Assembly (NCBI GenBank): GCA_029246705.1
Contig: JAQWMQ010000004.1
Location: 1-64,000 of the forward strand
Origin: Phycisphaerales bacterium
GTDB lineage: Bacteria; Planctomycetota; Phycisphaerae; Phycisphaerales; SM1A02
Reading direction: 5' to 3'
Length of the DNA: 64,000 bases
Positions within the stretch are counted from its first letter, which is position 1, and the number at the start of each line of letters is the position of its first letter. The notes below the pieces were generated by a model. It saw only the letters and a program-made list of their open reading frames with translations, was not told the origin of the DNA and ran no database searches. The translations under genes and the position numbers were made by a program. Positions 43,655-51,737 of this stretch are shown in pieces.

Positions 43655-44532
43655 ATCAGTTCAACCACGACAACCAGGGCGAGCACCCAGACTCGATTGC
43701 AGCGCCTCCCCAGGAACTCTTCGACCTGTTGTCCGACCGGGCCCTCTTCGGTCTCGACGAATCGGAGACGAAGCAGCTTGACGAGCTCCTGGCCAGAAAC
43801 CCGTGGGTACGCGACGAATACATGGACGCCGCCGTTGCCAGGATGGCCGTCGAGTTCGAAGCGCACGACACCACCTCCGAGCCCATGCCCCAGTCGATCG
43901 CAGACAGCATCAAGAGCCGGATGAAGGCCGAAATGCAGTCCGAACCCGAACCCGAAGTCGCCGGGCGGATCCAACCCCAGACCGTCAGTGGTTCGGGCGG
44001 TTCCGTGGGCTGGCTGGGATGGGTTGGCTGGGCCGCGGCCGCAGCAGCACTGGTCTTCGCGGCCACCCTGTACGAACCCACTGAACAGAGGGTCGGAACC
44101 GCCACCCAACTGGTCTCATGGGTCGACGAACATCCCGATGCCGTGCGCTGGGACTGGTCCCCGGGATTGGTCAACCCCTCTGAAGGCGTCACCGGCTACG
44201 TGACCTTCAGCCCCGAGGCCCAGGAAGGCTTCATGATGATCAAGGGCCTCGAGCCCAACGATCCCCGAATCGAGCAGTACCAGCTCTGGATCTGGGACCA
44301 GGAACGAGAGCCGGATCCCGACAACCCCCAGCCCCTGGCCGAGAACGTCCACCCCGTGGATGGAGGCGTCTTCGACGTCAACGACGATGGCGAAGTGGTC
44401 GTTCCCATGAAACTGCCGCTTCGAGTCGGACAGCCATATCTGTTTGCCGTGACCGTGGAACGACCGGGTGGCGTGGTCAAGAGCGACAAGAGCTCGGTGC
44501 CGATCATCGCAGGGCCACCGGCGGACGCCTGA
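43651..44532 (+). CDS. RskA-type membrane anti-sigma factor
   Basis: 293 residues from a GTG that overlaps the sigma-factor stop. The N-terminal about 90 residues form the anti-sigma domain (LFDLLSDRALFGLDESETKQ, LDELLARNPWVRDEYMDAAV). One membrane helix (GWLGWVGWAAAAAALVFAAT) at about residues 118-138 leads to an extracytoplasmic RskA domain: GYVTFSPEAQEGFMMIKGLE, EQYQLWIWDQERE, PYLFAVTVERPGGVVKSDKS. In this family, signal-triggered cleavage of the anti-sigma factor frees the sigma factor. The zinc-binding HxxxCxxC motif of ZAS-type anti-sigmas is absent. Confidence 0.88.
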   Translation: MNQFNHDNQGEHPDSIAAPPQELFDLLSDRALFGLDESETKQLDELLARNPWVRDEYMDAAVARMAVEFEAHDTTSEPMPQSIADSIKSRMKAEMQSEPEPEVAGRIQPQTVSGSGGSVGWLGWVGWAAAAAALVFAATLYEPTEQRVGTATQLVSWVDEHPDAVRWDWSPGLVNPSEGVTGYVTFSPEAQEGFMMIKGLEPNDPRIEQYQLWIWDQEREPDPDNPQPLAENVHPVDGGVFDVNDDGEVVVPMKLPLRVGQPYLFAVTVERPGGVVKSDKSSVPIIAGPPADA

Positions 44533-44545
44533 GCAGAGGGCCTGC

Positions 44546-45589
44546 TCAAGCCCGATCGACGGCAGTCGAGGCATCAGCCTCGAGCCGGGACTTGTTCAGT
44601 CGGGCGTGACGAGCGAATGCCGCGGCCACCAATTGCCGAGTGAACCCCTCGTGTCCGGCGGGGTCGAGGGAAAGACAGATGTCGGCACTGCCGTAATCCG
44701 CCGGGGGATAGTAGATACCACAGTTCGCGTTGATCTCGAGCATGTACGGCGTACCCGAGGCGTCGACCCGCAGGTCGCACCGACCGAAGCTCGCGGCCTT
44801 GAGCTCAACGAAGAAACGAGCGCATTCGTCTCGCAACCTCGCGGCAAGGACCGGATCATCGACCGGGAAGGATGAAAGACCTTCGTAGTCGACCCATTTC
44901 AGGTCCGAGTGCTTGAAATGCTCGCCCTTGGGAAAACGATACTGCGCCGGGGTGTAGGTGATCGGATTGTGCTGGTCCTCGGGATTCTCGGCTACCAGCA
45001 CGGTGCACTCGGTTCCGTCGATGTATTCCTCGATCAAGGCAGCACCGTGGCGGGACATGATCTTCCTGGCCTGGATTCGCAAGCCTTCCGGAGTCCTCAC
45101 TCGCGAACGTCGGCTGAGATCGACACTGGCGTAGCTGCTGTAGTGCTTGACGAACAGCGGGAAGCGAAGCGTCTGCGCCGCACGCTCGACATCCTCCGGG
45201 GTTGAAGCGACCACGTAGTCCGGTGTCGCGATTCCGAGGGCATGGCAGGCATCCTTCATCTCGACCCGGGTCGGCTCGTAGCATTCAGAGCTGGCGCCGG
45301 CGAAGGGAACGCCGAGACGTTCCATGGCCTGGATGACCTCGATGCCGGGAATGTCCTGATCCGCCGCACCGTCACAGAGGTTGAAGAAGAGGTCGAAGCG
45401 TTTCTCCGCGATGAGCTTCTCTACCTGCCGAACGGACGCCACCTTGCCCACCAGGGTGGCCACGTGCCAGTCGGCTTCCGGCATGAAGGGACGTGGATCA
45501 CAGGGCCAGTCATCCTCGGGGAAAGGATCGGCATCAAGGTCCTGGGTGGTCAAGAGGCATATGCGCAAGGAGTCGGAGTTCCTGGTCAT
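44546..45589 (-). CDS. ATP-grasp ligase (D-alanine-D-alanine ligase type)
   Basis: 347 residues. N-terminal domain (RICLLTTQDLDADPFPEDDW), central lid (LFVKHYSSYASVDLSRRSRV, AALIEEYIDGTECTVLVAEN) and C-terminal domain with the Mg-binding set RCDLRVDASGTPYMLEINAN. The fold forms an amide or ester bond between a carboxylate activated as acyl phosphate and an amine. The N-terminal domain is unlike that of cell-wall Ddl enzymes and the gene is not near murein genes, so the substrates are probably a small peptide or amino acid pair. It is convergent with the anti-sigma gene, 13 bases apart. Confidence 0.83.
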   Translation of the reverse strand: MTRNSDSLRICLLTTQDLDADPFPEDDWPCDPRPFMPEADWHVATLVGKVASVRQVEKLIAEKRFDLFFNLCDGAADQDIPGIEVIQAMERLGVPFAGASSECYEPTRVEMKDACHALGIATPDYVVASTPEDVERAAQTLRFPLFVKHYSSYASVDLSRRSRVRTPEGLRIQARKIMSRHGAALIEEYIDGTECTVLVAENPEDQHNPITYTPAQYRFPKGEHFKHSDLKWVDYEGLSSFPVDDPVLAARLRDECARFFVELKAASFGRCDLRVDASGTPYMLEINANCGIYYPPADYGSADICLSLDPAGHEGFTRQLVAAAFARHARLNKSRLEADASTAVDRA

Positions 45590-45739
45590 GTGCCGGGAAT
45601 TGTATCAATCGCTGATTGTCAGATGAAGACAGGCCACATGAACAGTCCTTGAAATGATGGCGGGAAAGGCCCGTTGCATGACGAATTTTTTCGTACTATC
45701 ATCACTGTCCAATCAAGGCCCTCACTTCGGAGCTTCAAA

Positions 45740-47719
45740 ATGACCATGCGCATCATCGCCAACCTCACTTGCGGAATTCTGAGTGTGCTGGCCACCGCGG
45801 CCGTCGCGCAAGAGAGCGACAAGCCGGAAGAGCAAGTCAGTGCCGAGCAGGAGATGTTGCAGGACTTCGGCGGTGGACTCAAGGCCGTTGGCTGGGCCAT
45901 GCAGGATTCCGACATCGACCTCAGGGAGGCCTATGAAGCCGCCACCGACGCACTCTTTCCTGACCAGAGCGACATGGGCATGGCCATCTACCTCGATGAC
46001 TACGAAGCCAACCAGCAGCAGGAGGAACTGGAGGTCTTCGGTCAGGAGCTGAAGGACGCCGTCATCAACGGTTCGATGTCAAGAGAAGAGGCCATCTCGA
46101 CATGGATGGTCGTCATGGATGAAGACCGCAAGGGCGTGGCGGGCGAGGGAGACGACTGGTCGACTCGGCTCGAGAACGCCGCGCGAAATGGCAGCATGTC
46201 ATCGATCCACCTGCGCATTCCCGATGGCGGAGATGTCCGGGTTCTGACTCGACCGGAATTCCTCCGACGTGACCTTCAGTACTTCGGTCGGGAACTCGAA
46301 CTCGATGCCTCGACGCGGGCGATCATCGAAGTGCTGCTCGAGGACTACGTCTCCACGTACGAGAGGCGTACCGAGGAGCTGCGCGCCGCGATCCTCGAGG
46401 CGCGAACCAGGGCGGGGAGACAGTGGAGAATCAGCAAGGTCGACCGGGCCAGAACGATGTTCAACGAACTGTCGACTTCCGTCGACTGGGATCAGGTCCG
46501 CCAGCGTGTCACCGAGCGAGTCGGTGACGCTGAGAAGCAGGAATGGATCATCAACGCGGCACAGCGCTTCACGGAGACACTTCCCGAAATCCAGCAGGCG
46601 ATCGAACGACGTCACGCGTCACTGGACCGGACCATCGATTCGAACCCCCGTGGTACCGACGTCCTGCAACTCGCGGCAAACCTCCAGGCGGAACGCCTTC
46701 GGATGCGGACCGACCTCATCGAAAGCATGCGACTGGTCCTGAACGAACAACAGAAGCTGATCCTCGAGTCGATCTTCGATCAGTTCATTCTTCAACAGGC
46801 CCGTGAGGACTCCAGGCTTGGTGGCTCCAGGATCGACCTGCGAGCTGCACTTGAGCGGTCGCTCGATGAGAAACCGATGGATGAAGCCACGAAATCGGCG
46901 TTTGATGTCACGCAGGAGGAGCTTCTGCTGCTGGCTGACCAGTGGACCAAGGCCCGCATCGACCGGGAACGTTCCGGTCTCGAGATGTTCGTCGCCTACG
47001 AGCAGAGCGGTGAAGCAGGCGCCGAACGTCTAGCGCGGGGGCACGCCCAGCGCGCCACCAGCGAGCTCAATGCCGCCATCGCCATCCGGGATCGACTCCT
47101 TGCCGGCCAGTCGGAACTCGAGGCCGCGCTGGCCGCGACGGATCCGGAGACGGCCGGTCGCTTCGTGACCATGACGCGGCAGCAGGGATTCGCGCCGCAG
47201 ATGCGACCACGCTGGAGTGAACGCGCCCTGGCTTTCGCAATGACCTGCGCCGACCTCGATGACGAACGTCGGGACACCCTGTTCGAATACGAGTCGGACG
47301 TCTCCACCCGCCTGCAGCCGATTCGGATGGCGGCCATTCAGAACCGACTGACGGTCGAACCGAGGATTGCACGGGCGAAGATCAGGAACATCACGGACAA
47401 GTCCGGTGAATCTCTCGGACTTGTCGGCTGGCGTGAACCCGGCATGTCGGAATTCAACACGGTTGATGAACAGGTTGCTGAACAGCTGGAAGCGGTGCTT
47501 CTGGGTCTGGAGTGCGCCGATTCACTGCCACGCAGACGAGGCGCGATGGACTCCACCAAGGCACTCGAGAACGGGAAGGACAACGAAGGCAAGGGCAAGG
47601 CCTCAGGCAAGGGCGGCGCCGGCAAGGCTCGAGACGGCAAGGGCGGCACCGGCAGGAGTGGAGCCGGAAAAGGCGGCTCGGGCAAGGGCGGAAATCGAAA
47701 CCAATCAGGAGGGAAATGA
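45740..47719 (+). CDS. Large secreted helical protein of unknown function, Gly/Lys-rich tail (paralogue A)
   Basis: 659 residues from the ATG at 45740, behind CGGAG; a second ATG follows at 45746. A signal peptide (IIANLTCGILSVLATAAVAQ) precedes about 570 residues that are almost all helix, with heptad-like stretches (ELDASTRAIIEVLLEDYVST; TARAGRQWRISKVDRA-like repeats). No known domain was recognised. The last about 40 residues are a Gly/Lys/Ala repeat (GKGKASGKGGAGKARDGKGG), basic and disordered, which could bind acidic polymers. The next gene is a clear paralogue whose start overlaps this stop. TACTAT at 45694-45699 may be the -10 box. Confidence 0.8.
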   Translation: MTMRIIANLTCGILSVLATAAVAQESDKPEEQVSAEQEMLQDFGGGLKAVGWAMQDSDIDLREAYEAATDALFPDQSDMGMAIYLDDYEANQQQEELEVFGQELKDAVINGSMSREEAISTWMVVMDEDRKGVAGEGDDWSTRLENAARNGSMSSIHLRIPDGGDVRVLTRPEFLRRDLQYFGRELELDASTRAIIEVLLEDYVSTYERRTEELRAAILEARTRAGRQWRISKVDRARTMFNELSTSVDWDQVRQRVTERVGDAEKQEWIINAAQRFTETLPEIQQAIERRHASLDRTIDSNPRGTDVLQLAANLQAERLRMRTDLIESMRLVLNEQQKLILESIFDQFILQQAREDSRLGGSRIDLRAALERSLDEKPMDEATKSAFDVTQEELLLLADQWTKARIDRERSGLEMFVAYEQSGEAGAERLARGHAQRATSELNAAIAIRDRLLAGQSELEAALAATDPETAGRFVTMTRQQGFAPQMRPRWSERALAFAMTCADLDDERRDTLFEYESDVSTRLQPIRMAAIQNRLTVEPRIARAKIRNITDKSGESLGLVGWREPGMSEFNTVDEQVAEQLEAVLLGLECADSLPRRRGAMDSTKALENGKDNEGKGKASGKGGAGKARDGKGGTGRSGAGKGGSGKGGNRNQSGGK

Positions 47720-49734
47720 TGGCGAAACCGGCGAATGACTTTGCGGCCGATCTTCGTCGGGTGCCGGAAACTCACGCTCGACAGGGTGCCACGCTTCCTC
47801 CTCTTTTGATTCTGTTCCTCGCCCTGCTCCTGGTACCGAGCATGATTCTTCATGCACAGGAAGAGGAGGACCGCCCGGAGGACGAATCCGTTCAGGAACA
47901 AGCCGAACAACAGCAGATGCTCGAGGACTTCGGAAGTGGTCTTCGTGCGTTTGCCGCGACCCTCGATGACCCTGACATCGGCATCGATGAACTGAGGGCG
48001 CTCTATGAATCTGCAGAGGATGCACTGAGCACGGATCTTGGCATGGAGCTGTTCCTCGATGAGCATGAAGCGAACCAGCAGCTGGACGAACTCGCTGAAT
48101 TCAGGGATGACCTGAAGGAACAGGTCTTCAACGGTTCGATGTCTCGGGACGAAGTCCTCGCGACCTGGGTCGAGGTCATGGACGTCGGCTTCTTCCACAA
48201 GTTCAACGACAAGGACGATGTGACCTGGTCGGATCGCATGCTCGATGCCGAACGAACCGGAAACCTCACATCGATACGACTTCGGATCCCGGATGCCGGT
48301 GATGTCAGGACCCTGCTCAGGCCGGAATTCCTCATGCGCGACCTCAAGTTCTTCGGGCGGGAACTGGAACTGGACGAGTCGACTCTGGCCGTCATCGAGG
48401 TCCTGCTTGAAGAGTATGTCCGAGCCTACGAGGGACGAGCCAGGACACTCAAGGACGCGATACGCACCGCACGAAGCAGGAGCGCGAAGGAATCGATGAT
48501 CAACAGGGTCACCCGAGCAGACGACACGCTCGAGCGGATGACCGCCACCGTCGACTGGTCCGAGCTGCGTGGTCGGATCGATGAGCGGATAGAGGGAGAA
48601 GAGAGACAGGCGTGGATGCAGGACGCCATGAACAGGTTCGAGGGTGCGGTCGACGGCATCCAACAAGCACTTGACCGCCGACAACGTGACCTGGAACAGA
48701 TACAGGTTCGCCCGGAGGACACCAGGAAGGTCCTGCAGTTGGCGGCCGATCTTCAAGCCGACCGGAGACGCATGCGCAACCAGCTGATCGAAGGCATGAT
48801 GCTGGTGCTCGATGAAGGTGAACAGGAAGCGCTGCAGGGCATCTTCGAAAAGTTCATCCTCGAGCAGGCCCGGATCGATTCAAGCCTCGGCGGTTCGCGC
48901 ATCAACCTCGAGCTGGCGCTTTCCGAGGCACTCGGCGAGAAGTCGATGAGCGACCGGACCCGGGAGACACTTGAATCGGCGACGGCGGAACTGCTGCAGT
49001 TGGTCGATCGATGGGTCGATGCCCGCATGGACCGCGAACGGTCCGGTCTCCAGCTCTTCGTGGCGTACGAGCGTGACGACGAATCAGCGCTCGGCAACCT
49101 GACCGCCGGTCATGGACAACGGGCACGGACCGAACTCAACGCGGCGATCATGATCAGGGATCGACTGATGAGCGGCCAGTCGGAGATCGAAGCGACCCTG
49201 GTGGAGTCGGATCCGGTGACGGCGAAACGATTCACCGAACTGACCACCAGTCAGGGATTCCAGCCCCAGATGCGCACCCGTTGGTGTGAACACGCCCTGG
49301 AGTGGGCCGTCTCCTGTTCCGATCTCGACGAGGAACAGGTTGCAACCATCGCCGAATACACGTCGGATCTCGACGCCCAGCTGCAACCGATCAGAATGAA
49401 GGCGATTCAATCAAGACTGGTGAATGAACCGAGGATCGCACGCGCAAAGATCGACAAGCTCCTCGCAAGAAAGACCAGCATCCCCATGGGGCCTGGAGCC
49501 TGGCGGGAACCGGGTGCGGACCTGTTTCTCACCTTGAACGTCCAGGTCGAGGAACAGCTTGACTCGGTTCTTGCCGGCATGGACTGCCTGAAGGACATCC
49601 CACGCAGACGGGGCAAGGTACTGCCCGCGGAAGAACGGGCGAAACGTGCACGAGAAAAGGCCGCTGCCGAAAAGAGAGAGCGACAGGCGCAAGACAAGGA
49701 CGGCAACAGTGATTCACGCGAAAACCGAAGGTGA
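47716..49734 (+). CDS. Large secreted helical protein, paralogue B of the preceding gene
   Basis: 672 residues from ATG 47716 or 47719, right behind AGGAGGG and inside the stop of paralogue A, so translation is coupled. After a basic start comes a signal/anchor segment (LPPLLILFLALLLVPSMILH), then the same helical body as in paralogue A: RLRIPDAGDVRTLLRPEFLM, FFGRELELDESTLAVIEVLL, DRERSGLQLFVAYERDDESA and ATIAEYTSDLDAQLQPIRMK match A line by line. The tail differs, a Lys/Arg/Glu-rich helix (RAKRAREKAAAEKRERQAQD) in place of the Gly/Lys repeat. The PETase-like hydrolase starts 10 bases after its stop, so the three form one operon. Function unknown. Confidence 0.82.
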   Translation: MMAKPANDFAADLRRVPETHARQGATLPPLLILFLALLLVPSMILHAQEEEDRPEDESVQEQAEQQQMLEDFGSGLRAFAATLDDPDIGIDELRALYESAEDALSTDLGMELFLDEHEANQQLDELAEFRDDLKEQVFNGSMSRDEVLATWVEVMDVGFFHKFNDKDDVTWSDRMLDAERTGNLTSIRLRIPDAGDVRTLLRPEFLMRDLKFFGRELELDESTLAVIEVLLEEYVRAYEGRARTLKDAIRTARSRSAKESMINRVTRADDTLERMTATVDWSELRGRIDERIEGEERQAWMQDAMNRFEGAVDGIQQALDRRQRDLEQIQVRPEDTRKVLQLAADLQADRRRMRNQLIEGMMLVLDEGEQEALQGIFEKFILEQARIDSSLGGSRINLELALSEALGEKSMSDRTRETLESATAELLQLVDRWVDARMDRERSGLQLFVAYERDDESALGNLTAGHGQRARTELNAAIMIRDRLMSGQSEIEATLVESDPVTAKRFTELTTSQGFQPQMRTRWCEHALEWAVSCSDLDEEQVATIAEYTSDLDAQLQPIRMKAIQSRLVNEPRIARAKIDKLLARKTSIPMGPGAWREPGADLFLTLNVQVEEQLDSVLAGMDCLKDIPRRRGKVLPAEERAKRAREKAAAEKRERQAQDKDGNSDSRENRR

Positions 49735-49744
49735 CCGACGAACG

Positions 49745-50653
49745 ATGACCCATCTGGCCAAGGCCATCATCTGCTTCCTGTTCCTGACCGACGTGATGCA
49801 CGGGCAGTCCTCGAGCCCGGAACCGCAGACCGAACAGCAGACCGATCAACAGACCGAACAGCTCAAGGCTTCGGTCAAAGGCAAGGGCCCCCACCAGACC
49901 GCGACCCTGACCGAACGCGATGGCATTCGAAACGGCCCCGGATACAAGGGCGCGACCATTCACTACCCGGTCGACCTCGAAGGCCCCCTGCCGGGCATGG
50001 CGATCGTTCCCGGTTTCATGGCATCGGAACGTTCCATCAGTCGCTGGGGTCCGTACCTGGCTTCGTACGGCATCCTGACCATGACCATCGGCACCAACGA
50101 GCGTCGCGCGATGCCGGAAGATCGGGGGGACGCGCTTCTGGATGCGTTGATCACGCTCAAGGCGGAGAACACCCGAGCGGAATCACCGCTCAACGGGCGA
50201 ATCGACACCGAGCGCATGGGGGTTGGCGGCTGGTCCATGGGTGGTGGCGGCGCACAACATGCCGCGGTACAGGATCCGGAACTTGATGCGGTGCTTGCAT
50301 TCTGCCCGTGGAAACCGGGACACGCCTTTGAGCATCCGGTACCGGTGATGATTCTTGCCGGTGAGGATGACAACACCGCACCATCCAGCATGCACGCCCT
50401 GGTCCACTACCGGAAGACCCCTGAAGGGACACCCAAACTCCTCTTCGAGGTCGAAGGAGGCGGGCACTTCCTTCCCTACAGCATCGACAATGCAGAGGGG
50501 GATGTCGGGCGAATCGCCCTGCTCTGGCTGATGGTGCACCTGCTCGACGACGATCGATACCGTCCACTGCTTGAAGAACGCCCCGTAACCGCCAGTCGCT
50601 ACGACCTGGACCTGGGCATGAAGACCAAATCAGAAGACAACGAACCGGATTGA
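49745..50653 (+). CDS. Secreted polyester hydrolase of the PETase/cutinase type
   Basis: 302 residues from the ATG at 49745. A signal peptide (KAIICFLFLTDVMHG) and a Gln/Thr-rich linker precede an alpha/beta hydrolase. GYKGATIHYPVD, VPGFMASERSISRWGPYLAS, TIGTNE, GRIDTERMGVGGWSMGGGGA, DNTAP, GGGHF and DDDRYRPLL follow the IsPETase and cutinase-type order closely. The triad is Ser164, Asp209, His241; Phe91 takes the place of the Tyr that supplies the oxyanion hole and aromatic clamp in PETase, and Trp163 before the Ser is as in IsPETase. The conserved C-terminal disulphide Cys are absent. It would hydrolyse aliphatic or aromatic polyesters (cutin, suberin, PHA, PET-like). It sits in an operon with the two secreted proteins before it. 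Confidence 0.78.
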   Translation: MTHLAKAIICFLFLTDVMHGQSSSPEPQTEQQTDQQTEQLKASVKGKGPHQTATLTERDGIRNGPGYKGATIHYPVDLEGPLPGMAIVPGFMASERSISRWGPYLASYGILTMTIGTNERRAMPEDRGDALLDALITLKAENTRAESPLNGRIDTERMGVGGWSMGGGGAQHAAVQDPELDAVLAFCPWKPGHAFEHPVPVMILAGEDDNTAPSSMHALVHYRKTPEGTPKLLFEVEGGGHFLPYSIDNAEGDVGRIALLWLMVHLLDDDRYRPLLEERPVTASRYDLDLGMKTKSEDNEPD

Positions 50654-50675
50654 TTGCAGCCGTGTCATGGCCGGG

Positions 50676-50681
50676 TATCCT
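50676..50681 (+). promoter_or_regulatory. Possible -10 box of the RlmK-like gene
   Basis: TATCCT ends nine bases before the ATG at 50691; TTGCAG at 50654-50659, 16 bases upstream, could be its -35 box. The mRNA would start within a base or two of the ATG, i.e. be leaderless. Confidence 0.45.
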
Positions 50682-50690
50682 TGCCGCACG

Positions 50691-51737
50691 ATGCTGGCCG
50701 ACCGACTCGCCAAAAGAATGAAGCACCTTGCGAAGTGGGCGCGCAAGCAGGACATCAACTGTTTTCGTCTCTACGAACGCGACATACCCGAGTACCCGAT
50801 CGTCATCGACTGGTACGCGGACCTTGGTGCGGAGGATCCATCACGCGAGGGTGATGCGGTCGCCTGGTTTCACGACCGCAAGCGTGATGACGATCTCGAT
50901 GACGCCCTGGCCTATCGACGGGCCGCGGAGACGGAGATCCTGTCCGGCCTCGACATCACCCGTTCCCGACTCTTCGTCAAGCACCGAGGTCGCCAGCGGA
51001 GCGGCGAAGGTGACCGTGAACAATACGAGAAGATCCAATCCACCGGCGAGGTCCGCTTCGTGCTCGAACACGGGTCGAAGTTCGAGATCAACCTGACCGA
51101 CTATCTGGACGTCGGCCTGTTCCTCGACCACCGACCCACCCGACTTGCGGTTCGCGAGCGGGCCCGGGGTCGACGCGTGCTGAACCTCTTCGGCTATACC
51201 GGGGCCTTCAGCGTCCATGCTCGGGCGGGCGGCGCCAGCATGACCACGACCGTCGACATGTCGCGGACCTACCTCGACTGGTACGAACGCAACCTCCAGC
51301 TCAACGGGTTCGACCTCGATCTCCGCCACCGGGCGATCCATGCCGACTGCCTCCAGTGGCTGGAGGAAGGCCCCAGCGGCGAGGATCGATACGACCTGGT
51401 CATCTGCGATCCACCGACCTTCTCCAACTCCAAGCGGATGAAGGCCGGCTCCTTCGCGGTCGACCGGGACTATCCCCAGCTGCTGTCCTGGATCAGTCGG
51501 TTCGTCGCGCCCGGAGGCGAGATCTTCTTCTCGACGAACTCGCGGAGCTTCGAACTCGATCGACAGCACGTCCCGGAGAACTTCGGCGCCCACGAGATCA
51601 GTCACCGATCGGTGCCGGATGATTTCAGGAACCGCAGGATCCACCGATGCTGGAGACTGGCCGAAGGCTGGAAACCCAAGGGATCCCGGAGCAGACCCGA
51701 CCAAAAGCCGTCGGATGATCAGGGCGCGAGTTCCTGA
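50691..51737 (+). CDS. RlmK-like 23S rRNA methyltransferase
   Basis: 348 residues from the ATG at 50691. The chain equals the C-terminal half of E. coli RlmKL: a PUA-less start (RLAKRMKHLAKWARKQDINC, FRLYERDIPEYP), the SAM-binding motif VLNLFGYTGAFSVHARAGGA, VDMSRTYLDWYERNLQLNGF and motif IV LVICDPPTFSNSKRMKAG. RlmK makes m7G2069 in 23S rRNA. Here the domain is a protein on its own, as in many non-enterobacteria. Its last 19 bases overlap the end of the convergent secreted-protein gene. Confidence 0.88.
   Translation: MLADRLAKRMKHLAKWARKQDINCFRLYERDIPEYPIVIDWYADLGAEDPSREGDAVAWFHDRKRDDDLDDALAYRRAAETEILSGLDITRSRLFVKHRGRQRSGEGDREQYEKIQSTGEVRFVLEHGSKFEINLTDYLDVGLFLDHRPTRLAVRERARGRRVLNLFGYTGAFSVHARAGGASMTTTVDMSRTYLDWYERNLQLNGFDLDLRHRAIHADCLQWLEEGPSGEDRYDLVICDPPTFSNSKRMKAGSFAVDRDYPQLLSWISRFVAPGGEIFFSTNSRSFELDRQHVPENFGAHEISHRSVPDDFRNRRIHRCWRLAEGWKPKGSRSRPDQKPSDDQGASS

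Noticed and set aside
47338-48756. 472-codon open frame on the minus strand
   Set aside because: Antisense to the two secreted paralogues, which match each other along their length.
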